64,000 bases of DNA, from NCBI RefSeq assembly GCF_010093595.1, contig NW_022985455.1, forward strand, positions 288,898 through 352,897, in the 5' to 3' direction. The notes beneath the pieces are model-generated. The model saw only the letters and a list, made by a program, of their open reading frames with translations. It was not told the origin of the DNA and searched no databases. Of the stretch, positions 55,967 to 64,000 are shown piece after piece. The translations under genes and the position numbers were made by a program. This stretch comes from Mytilinidion resinicola. Lineage: Eukaryota; Ascomycota; Dothideomycetes; Mytilinidiales; Mytilinidiaceae. Position 1 is the stretch's first letter, and every line of letters begins with the position of its first letter.

Positions 55967-56172
55967 CAGCCTCTCTTCACGTGGTGGTCTGCGCTGAAGT
56001 GAGTCGATCCTGATATGCATCTTTTCTCGGCTAGTATTTAGCCGGCTTAAGGATTGATCGGCTACAAGGTTGCTATTCCCCCCTAAAGGCGCCCCGGAGC
56101 TGCTCCCTTATACGGTGAGTTGCTGGGTTGATGTTAGAGAGTGACCACCGGACGCCAAGGGAGGCTGTGCTG
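55967..56172 (-). mobile_element. MITE copy B (206 bp, inverted to A)
   Basis: Begins CAGCCTCTCTTCACGTGG and ends in GGACGCC...GGCTGTGCTG, again CAG...CTG ends bounded by TA (55965-55966 shared with copy A, and 56173-56174). Its sequence is the reverse complement of copy A over its whole length with about 15 % differences, so A and B form one 412-bp near-palindrome. Confidence 0.8.
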
Positions 56173-57426
56173 TACCTCTATCAGGGCGGCGGCAACGGCG
56201 ATCATATTTTGGTCTTGTATGGCCATGAAAAAGAGGAGGAGGTGTGGGAGGAGGCTTGATTAGCGCATTGCACGATTGGTCCCATGGCTCCCGGAGACTC
56301 CGAACGTCGGACTAACGGTAGCTGCACTCTGCATCAGCTGCAGCGAGCCACGTGGAAAATCACTTCGAACTCGTGCAAGTCGTGCCGGGGGTGTGTGAAT
56401 AAGGTAGCAATCCACTCAATCGGTTCTCTATTGAACTCAGGAGGATGCGCTTTCCAAGCGTTCTTGCTGCGACAGACAGAACAGCATTTGATCGGATGCG
56501 AGCGTGGTCTGATACCGACTTTGGCGCTATACTGGCCCCAGTAGCGCAATCGCAACTTCGCCTGTACCTGATCCGGATCTCTACTCCGTGGGACTTGAAT
56601 TGCTGGATCATCTGGGGCTTTGAGGACTGGGAAATGGTCCTATCGTTGACTCAAGCGCGCCAGGACAAGTGAGGTTTTTGTGTGTGAAGGAAAGTGGACA
56701 CGTCGCGATTGTGTGTACGGGAGGCAACAAGGGAGCAAATGAGTATCCGGAGTTGAGATTGTGTGTGTATTCCCAAGCTCTATCGTGCGTACCTACCAGC
56801 CATCTAGTAGCAAAAGGACCGTAATCCGTGGGAGATGATCCAAACCAACGAAAGAAAGCAAAAATAGATCCTATGCCCATGCAAATGCCATATAACGCTC
56901 AAAAGCCCTAATAGCTATCCCAATGATTCCCAGCCGTGCTTTTGTGGTATAGAGAAGGTCCATGCATTCGAATTGCCGTGAATGTGATCCAAGCCAAGGG
57001 AAGATAAGAAAACGGTATGGGTCAGAAACAATAAACGGTATGTCTCAGACTTCTGCGCCACCCGGCGCCATCCAGAAAGCCCACATAATCGCTCCGACTC
57101 TCATTGGAAAGAGTGTAACAGCAAAATGTTTGTGGGTTTTGTATGATAATATCCCGTGCTGCTCAACAGCTGTGCGGAGAAGCGGTCGAATCGAAGGAAA
57201 CAGCGCGCTAAAGAAGAGTCGAAGTCGTTCTGCAAACGCCACTGGCGGACTAGTCTCCAGGACTTGGCGGCCTAGGCGAGGCAAAGGAAAAGGGACGACG
57301 AAGGTATTGGGGGTATGAGGGTATTGTCAACTGCCGATAAGATGAAGGGAAAGCGGTCCTCGGAGCTTTTGAAGTCGAGAAGGAACCATTAGACCGGCCG
57401 TTTGCTCATAATTCAATATGTAGGTC

Positions 57427-58308
57427 TTATTGTCGTGCTGCGAGGATCTGCTGGATCGTAACTAGTGCTGGATCTTCGGCTAGCCATTTGCCTTGCATTG
57501 CGTCCTGCGATCGGAGAGTATAGTCGACGTGCTGGTCAGTGATGCCAGCGAGCTCCTATCGTCAACCACCATCAGTAAAGCTCAGATGATCGTAGTGTCG
57601 CATCATTCCCATCGATATAAGTGATGAATGGTGGCTTTTAGAGAGTACGTACCACCCGAAGAGTGTTATCAATGGCTTGCAAAGCTTGAAAGTGGCCGGC
57701 GTGAGCTTTCTGGCCTCGCAAGATGGCATTTCGAGAGTTCATCCACCTCAGCGCAGCGTGGGCACGAAGATACGCCCTCTGACACTGGAATCGACGGATG
57801 GCGGAGTCTAGAATGATGCTGCGTTTGAAGTTCTCGTCAGCCTGGGCGCTCCACCAACACACAGCGTCCGTCACTTCGGCACCGGATCTCAACAAGCGGG
57901 TAGTCTGCTCATCTAAAGAGTGCGGTAGATGACGAAGGGCAGTGTCTTACGATCTCAACTGGGCCTTCTCTCTCTCCGGGTTGCCGTCTGGTGACGAGGT
58001 TGACGCGGCGAAGGGCGCCGAAAGAACCGCCTGGGCTTCGGTCGCACACTGTCGCAGAAGAGCATAGCCCTCGAGATAGTACTCCTCTGCGGTGGGTGTG
58101 GCCCGTATCTGAGCAATGTAGTTTTGCAAGTTGCGGAAGTCGGACATGATCTCGGCGACACGCATAGCGCGGGCATCGTTGACTAGCAGGAGAGCAATCT
58201 TAGCAAGCGTTCTGTAGAGATGATGCCGCCTCCCTTCACTGATACTGCGGTGATTGATGGGACTCAGGGAGAGTGCAAAGCAGGGAGAGCCTTACGTCCG
58301 TCGGCCAT
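57427..58308 (-). CDS. Unrecognised 202-aa protein
   Basis: Exons 58308-58296, 58182-57951, 57887-57653, 57555-57427; introns 113, 63 and 97 bp (GTAAGG...GCTAG, GTAAGA...TTGAG, GTACGT...GATAG). Frame is kept through all four exons, which is the main support. The product starts MADGLNDARAMRVAEIMSDF and is helical, with WWSAQADENFKRSIILDSAI, RRFQCQRAYLRAHAALRWMN and QDAMQGKWLAEDPALVTIQQ segments and an ILAARQ end; no domain I know. The 13-bp first exon and the TTGAG acceptor are the weakest points; translation could instead start at the Met encoded at 58165. Confidence 0.6.
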
Positions 58309-59553
58309 TGTGGGATTAGAATTAGGTAGGAAATAAGAGTGGTGAGAAGGGAACAGAGTGTGCAAAGACGAAGAGAAGGGAACAGGCGTAGTACTGCGGT
58401 CTCGAAGTGATGCTGGGTGCTCTCTGGAGGCTTGCAGTGGTGTTTATAAAGAGGCTTAAGCAGTGTTCCTGAAGGTGTTCTGGTGTTAAGGCCCCGGATC
58501 AGGCTCAATCACTTAGGGCTACTCCCGCCGCCAGTGTTTACCGAGTCCCACTACTACAGCCGTGAAAGGATGCCAGCTGGGGACTGTTCTTCAGCATTGC
58601 AAGGGATCAGGCAGAAAGGGGTCTGACGATAAGGCGCAACAGTTGCATCACAGCAACCTTACTGGCACAATTAGTGAAAAGCAACGGCCTTGCTATGGCA
58701 GTGAGCTGGATGGTACCATTCACGGCCGCCAATGGTTTCCTACGCAAGCCTCCGAGACGCCACCGTCCAAGCGTTCCCCGTAAGCGGTTAATATTTTAAT
58801 CCCAGCCGCAGCGGACACGATAGCCCGCACATGATTGGCGAGCCCAGTGGAAAACTAAAAACAACAGCCGCGCCACATAAGGCTGTGCGGCTCTATGCGG
58901 TGCCAGTAGAAGCTGCAGCTTGCTGTGCGGTAGTAATAGCGGGGACCGTCGCAGCTGGTAATCGTAGTGGGAACTGACTAGCTGGTGACCGAGAGCGTAA
59001 AACGATTGGTGCGGACATTTGACGCGGCTGCTGGTGCGGACAACTGCAGCTGGTCCTGTAGATGCGTGCAGGTAGAGTGCTGTGCTCTCTGACCGCTGTC
59101 TGATGAGAACTGGCAGTTAGATACCTGCATCCATTGGGTTGCTTCTGTCTGACCTGCTCCAACACGGACTGATCAGTTCGAATAAAACGATTTGAAGATC
59201 CCGCAACTGTGGCGAGCCCTTCAGACGGCGCATCCTGGGGGGCTTGTGAGTGTGGTAGTGAGATCCTAGGACGACGGCTGGAATTGAGCTCAGTAGAAGG
59301 ACTAGCGACATACAAACTCTCACCATCGTCGCGGCTGAGAACACCCTCTGAACCGCTCCCAGTCCTCTTTCCCCGATCCCAGATCACGCTACGCTTATGC
59401 AGGGGAGCATCCCAAAATTGCCCTTGCATTGCGTTCGTCACAGCTGGAGACGCTGCACCAGACGCCGCACCAGACGCCCCCGGAGCCGGCCAAACGGTCC
59501 TCCACTACAACCCTGCATGCCAGCCTCGCCGTCCCCATCTCAGCGCACCTCGC
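58309..59553. other. Intergenic, 5' region of the 202-aa gene
   Basis: Between two minus-strand genes. Several overlapping short frames but no motif, repeat or RNA gene recognised. Confidence 0.5.
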
Positions 59554-60601
59554 TCAGTCCTTGTCGGCAATGGCTTGCAGCCGTTCGTCAATCTCGTCCT
59601 CTGTCAGGGCCCGGAATTCGGTCTCGGTGCCTTCCTTGCCGTCCGCCCGCGGTCCGCCCACGATGCCGACCTCCAATTCGCCCTTCTTGAAATCAACGCT
59701 CAGGACGGTGCTGAGCGTCGCAATTCCGAGCTCCACCACCTCCTCCCAATCGCCCTCGGCGTAATCCTTGTTCTTCAGCTTCTTCTCAAGGAAGTTCAGA
59801 GCCTCCTGCGTCTTGGGGCCAGACGCTGTCGCCTTGTAGCCCACGTAGTAGCCAGCCGGATCGCACTTGAAGAGTTGGGGGCCGAGTTCCGAGTCCACTG
59901 AGATGAGCGTCGTCGCGACACCGAGGGGACGCATGTACGCCTAGCACCATGTCAGAGTCGCATAGGGGATACGTATATCAGCGGCGTAGCTTTGCTTACG
60001 CGCTGTGTGTAGACCTGGCTGATGTTGGCTATCCGCTTCGCCAACGCGTCGCAGGGCATCTCGTATCCAAACTTGTATCTGAACTCAGCAGCTTCACCTC
60101 GTGCCCGATTGACCGATGCTCGGGCATCTGCAATCGACCCTGTCATGACACATCCAACCGACGGTGAGAGTTTGTAGATGTACGACACGGAGGAGGGGTC
60201 GATGAGTTTGTCCTGGCATGCCATCAGCAGCTGAGCCACCCGCCTACCGATGGAATATACGCACTGGAACTTTCTTCTGTGAGATGACCACAGCACAGCT
60301 CTTGCCCTTGACTCCTACGGACGTGATGTTCGCTGCCGTGATGGCCTTGAAGGCATATTCTGTAGAGGTGCATGGTGAGCTGTTGTGATGCTGGCGGAGC
60401 GCGTCCCAACTGCAGCGTGCAACGACACCAGCGGCACAGCCAGACTATATGAGAATGTAACATACCAACTTGATATAACCGGCCTTGGTCGGAGAAGATG
60501 GTAATGTGTCGGTCATAGCCCGCACTTCCTATTAAGGCAGAGAGCTGTTAGCTGGGGAGCTTGAGATGGAGCTTCAACGGGGAGGTGAACGTGCCGGACA
60601 T
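59554..60601 (-). CDS. SCL1: 20S proteasome subunit alpha-1
   Basis: Exons 60601-60595 (7 nt), 60528-60466, 60359-60265, 60212-60000, 59940-59554; introns 66, 106, 52 and 59 bp; 254 aa. Product: [20 protein letters not shown], then [67 protein letters not shown] and a C-terminal [17 protein letters not shown]. The N-terminal proteasome-alpha signature ([23 protein letters not shown]) and DKLIDPSSV identify Scl1/PSMA6. It belongs to the outer alpha ring of the 20S core that gates substrate entry. Intron 1 must be GC-AG to keep frame with the only in-frame ATG. Divergent from the WKF gene with a 364-bp spacer. Confidence 0.93.
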
Positions 60602-60965
60602 GATGGGCTATAAGTGCTGATGTCTTGCGGGTGCTGCTTCAGCTTGGTCGGCAGGGCCAGGAAATTAGATGTCAGCACCAGGGTGATGGAGAGAGGAGTG
60701 AGGGCGGCTTGTTGGTAAACTTGACGATCTTGAGTTCCTCGTCTGCGTATGCTCTACTGCCTGCCAGGGCGGTGAAGCCGTGCCAAGGCTGAGCGCACCG
60801 CCACACTTTAGGCATAAATTTTCTGGCAGCCAACGACAACGCAGAACGCACAATTCCTTTATCACGCTACCCTCGCCTTTCCAGAACTCCATACTGACTC
60901 GAGAGCTGACACGGATATGCGCGACCGTCTTTGAATTCAACCACATTCCATTTCGAGCCTAGAAA
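60602..60965. promoter_or_regulatory. Divergent promoter, SCL1 / WKF gene
   Basis: 364 bp between two start codons. No exact GGTGGCAAA (the yeast proteasome box bound by Rpn4) was found on either strand. Confidence 0.5.
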
Positions 60966-63625
60966 ATGGCCTCGACTACCCCAGCACCTGTTCGTGTACC
61001 GGCCTGGAAGAGACTGGGCCTTCAATTGAAAAATCAGCAGCCACCGGAAGAGCCGACCCATTACCCAGCAGTATACGCGGCTGTCGAGGCGAGGCAAGAA
61101 GGGAGCTTTGAGAACCAACCCTCGAGTGCATCTACTGGGCCACCTGTACTCCAAGATGCCGCCAGCGACGGGCAGAGTCCGGCCAAATTGGGCAAAAGGA
61201 AGGCTGAGAGCAGCATTCTCGGAGATGACGAGAAGCCATCTAAGAAGCGACTGAAAGAGAAGAGCGTGGGGCTGAACGACTTGCCGGCAGCTTCCCCAGC
61301 TGTACAAGAGATAGCAGTCACGAACCCGTCAACTAGCATCGCAGAGCAAGACAGTAAGCCTCGTGGAGACCCGAACTATCGAAGCAAAAAGGGGAAGAAT
61401 CTAGATTCAGTACCAAAGAAACGTCGTATTTCGTCAGAAGGTCATGGACCAGCGATCACTGCTAGGCTCAATTACAGCAATGGCGATGAAACCTCACCTA
61501 ATGAAGTCAAGAGTGTCAGTTCGGACAGTGATCAGGACACTCTACGTCAATCTACCGAGACTGGTCACTATCACGTGGTTGCTGGAATAAACGATACCAA
61601 GAAATTATCCAAACTCAAGAAGACACCAGATACACACAGGACCTCGATAGAACTCACTCCAACTCTCACTCGACGGAAGTCAGTCACCTTCACCCCGGAC
61701 ACTAAGACCGTGGACGGCAACAGTGCTTCGGAGCTGTTCAAGGCCTGGGCAGCGCAGCAGAAAGGACCATCGGCCGACTTCACTCCGTCCGAAGTAGCTC
61801 AGTTCACTCCACCTCCGAAACTACACCCAGCCAACGACCTTCCCCCATCTGAGAAGCCCAACAAGAAAGAAGCCAAGAAGGCTGAAAAGATAGAGAAGAC
61901 CAAACTGAACAAATCCGCCACAACACCACACGACGTGGAAGAAAAGTCAGTCAAGGCATCATCCGAAGAGCCTTCCAAACCGTCGAAAGCCGAGCTCAAA
62001 GCAGCAAAGAAAGCGACGAAGGCAGCAGCGAATAACACAGAGTCAGCTGCTTACCTTAACTACCTCACTCGCTACCACACCTCACGTGAAACCTGGAAGT
62101 TCAACAAAGCAACCCAGAGCAACCTGCTCAGAGATGCTCTGAACGTCTACCGCATTCCACCTGAGTACTCTCCCGCCTTAAAAGAGTACATCACCGGACT
62201 GCAAGGTGCGGCGGCTCGTGATCGATTGCACGAAGCAGCCACTGCTATTCTCAAAGAAACTGGTGAGGCTGACGAGGTCGAAGACATGGAGATCCTCGAT
62301 GACCGAGAGGCTCGCAAAGCCGCCCAAGACGCGGCCCTGATCAAGACCCTCAAGCGCACGAAGCGGTTTCTCGATGCAGGGCACCAGCTTCCAGAGATGG
62401 CAGGCCCAAAACCGAAGAAGCAACTGACACACCAGCGCGCGCAAGAGATCCTGGAGGCACTTGAGGCCGGCACTGCAGCTCCAGCTCCGCTGAAAGCATC
62501 TAAGCCCTCGCCCTCCAGACTCCATCCTGTGCATGTTGAACACTATCGTAAGTACCCTTTGACGCTTCCATCTACCAGTGTTCTGTTTTGTCACCTATCT
62601 CGCCCCTTGATTCTTGGGACTACACTGCTTTGTTCTGAATATGCGTACACTTTTCTGCCAATGTTTGGTGTGCTTCGACGCATTTTCGGAATTCGGGAAT
62701 ATGCGGCGTGAGCCACCCCAGACGACGTTTTCACGAGCAACTTTCCACTCGCACCCAGTTTCCAGTATTTTCTGGTGCTTTTGTTTGAGTATTATGCTAA
62801 CAGATGACCTACAGTTTCAGTTTCACCTCTGGCACAGAGGCCTGCCCCAGTCGTCCCTTACATGTATGCACCTAACGCAGTCCCGAAGACGATCGTGTCC
62901 AAAGGAGCCGGAACGCGACTTGTATTCGACGACGACGACCTTCCAGCCCCGCTCCCGAAACCGCGAGCCCGCAACCGCAAACGCCGCACTGATGTCTCGG
63001 ACGATGAGAGTAGCAGCAGCAGCGACTCTTCTGATTCAGATGTAGAATCCGATTCAAACCAAATGTAAGGGTACAGTATGTGATGGAAGTCGTGAGACGG
63101 AACTCACTGGATTTTAGTATTCTAAAGTCTAGCAACGCCATCAGCATCGACGATGAGCTTAGCATCGGCGGCACTGGCAATGATGCTAACAGGGGAGAAT
63201 CTGATGACGAAGATGAGAGCGAGGACGACGACGAGGATGGCGAAGAGGAAGATGATGATGACGACGACGAGGAAGAAGTCAAACGCCAAGGCGCCATCGA
63301 GCAAAATTATGCCGGCCAGCAGCACAACGCCGAGGCAGTCCGCGGCCGTATCGTCGCCGATATGGAACGAGCTCGACGCGACGGACGCCCGTACATCATA
63401 GGACCTAGTGCTCCTGCCTTCCCTCCCGGCTTCTCAGCTGGCTTCCCTAGCCTCCCGAGGATGAAGAGCGAATCACAAGAGGAGGCAAAGCCCAACTTCG
63501 AATCCGAGTACGAGAGACCCCGCTTCTTGGCTGTACAGGCTGCGAAGGAGATGGAACGCGCGAGGAACCATCCTCGTGCGTTTCGGAGGCGGGTTGCTGG
63601 ATTCAGGAGAAATTCGAGGTACTAG
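60966..63625 (+). CDS. WKF-domain (C7orf50-like) protein
   Basis: Exons 60966-62547, 62815-63064, 63118-63625; introns 267 bp (GTAAGT...CTACAG) and 53 bp (GTAAGG...TTTTAG); 779 aa. N-terminus VPAWKRLGLQLKN is usual for fungal members. The WKF domain is at about residues 361-415: AAYLNYLTRYHTSRETWKFNK, then LLRDALNVYRIPPEYSPALKEYI. Around it are Lys-rich, Ser/Thr-rich disordered stretches; the C-terminal exon holds an Asp/Glu run of about 30 residues and an Arg-rich end. Relatives are nucleolar and linked to ribosome biogenesis. The last exon could instead be a separate gene, but the splice keeps frame and has good signals. The first acceptor has a second AG six bases later (62820). Confidence 0.8.
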
Positions 63626-64000
63626 GGGCAGTGCTGTGGGTGTTAGCCTCGGCTGGGATGGCTTTGCGAGGGGTTAGGATTGGCTTTTGATTTTTGGCAG
63701 TTTGCATTTGGCGAGGGTTTAGCATTGGGTTGAAAAGCATTGGAAGGTGGCACAGTGAAATTGCGACTCATCGGGTTTAGTTCTCTGATTTAGATAGAGA
63801 ACATACTAGAATTGCATACATTTGCCCTCAGCAATGCTTCAGATTCCAATGCCCCGTCATAGATATCCGTACACTCGTCTACCGCTGCATGAGGGGCCTC
63901 ATATCTCCTAGTATTTCTAGCGTTCCGAAAAAGAGAGAAGTTCTGTACCTTAAACAGCTACTAAACTCGCGAGGCCACCCCAGACAGCCAGCGTCAACAA
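63626..64000. other. 3' flank of the WKF gene
   Basis: No gene seen. It ends in another copy of the repeat core, so a repeat array or foldback element may continue beyond the window. Confidence 0.5.
63965..63989. repeat. Repeat core copy at the window end
   Basis: CTCGCGAGGCCACCCCAGAC, nearly the same as the core in the BTB intron element (CTCGTGAGGCCACCCTAGGC) and in the same relation to an upstream ACTA/AGTA segment. Confidence 0.65.

Larger units (their letters stand above)
54344..57426. other. 3.1-kb intergenic region with MITEs and repeat cores
   Basis: No gene recognised. It holds three inverted copies of the repeat core (54.75-55.0 kb), a palindromic GGTACCAAGGTACC at about 55482-55495, and the paired MITEs at 55.76-56.17 kb. 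Confidence 0.55.

Noticed and set aside
59209..59901. 230-codon plus-strand ORF over the proteasome gene
   Set aside because: Antisense to the conserved last exon of SCL1.

Overview
The window is nuclear DNA of a filamentous ascomycete (Pezizomycotina; Dothideomycetes is my best guess, not proven). The signs are short spliceosomal introns (46-270 bp), CTAAC-like branch sites, intergenic gaps of about 0.3-3 kb, and fungal families: a homeobox/C2H2 regulator, a Zn2Cys6 regulator, an MSG5-type phosphatase, a CSC1-type channel and a TmpA-like flavoprotein. I rebuilt exon structures by hand. All coordinates are for the start-to-stop span including introns, with exons listed under each gene; 40 introns were resolved and every gene closes in frame.

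Layout. 0-10 kb: 3' end of a coiled-coil protein, a homeodomain/zinc-finger regulator, a calcineurin-like phosphoesterase and a J-domain protein, followed by a 2.2 kb gap full of homopolymers and G-runs. 11.8-15.5 kb (-): a very large dual-specificity (MAP kinase) phosphatase. 17.7-28.7 kb: a compact group of four genes - S58 (DmpA-type) aminopeptidase (-), acyl-CoA synthetase-like ligase (+), Upc2-like Zn2Cys6 regulator (-), and a full-size ABCB exporter (+). They are arranged as two divergent promoters and one tight convergent pair, and are the best candidate for a small uncharacterised metabolic or detoxification module. 28.7-32.1 kb is gene-poor. 32-38 kb: a 99-aa conserved fungal protein easily missed by ORF calling, a coiled-coil protein, cytosolic tryptophanyl-tRNA synthetase and a PRELI/MSF1 protein. 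39-47 kb: a TmpA-like membrane flavoprotein and a CSC1/OSCA-type channel. 47-51 kb: repeat-rich, with a BTB gene whose first intron carries a foldback element. 51.4-54.3 kb: gamma-tubulin complex protein GCP3. 54.3-57.4 kb: a gap with two adjacent head-to-head MITEs. 57.4-63.6 kb: an unrecognised 202-aa protein, proteasome subunit alpha-1, and a WKF-domain nucleolar-type protein.

The least expected results are: three separate GC-AG introns needed to restore conserved proteins (Zn2Cys6 regulator, GCP3, proteasome alpha-1); a TA-bounded pair of inverted MITEs sharing one TA; a window-wide repeat family built on a 20-nt core, occurring as tandem arrays and foldback pairs; and an 11-fold SPRxxxF array in the tail of the MAP kinase phosphatase.
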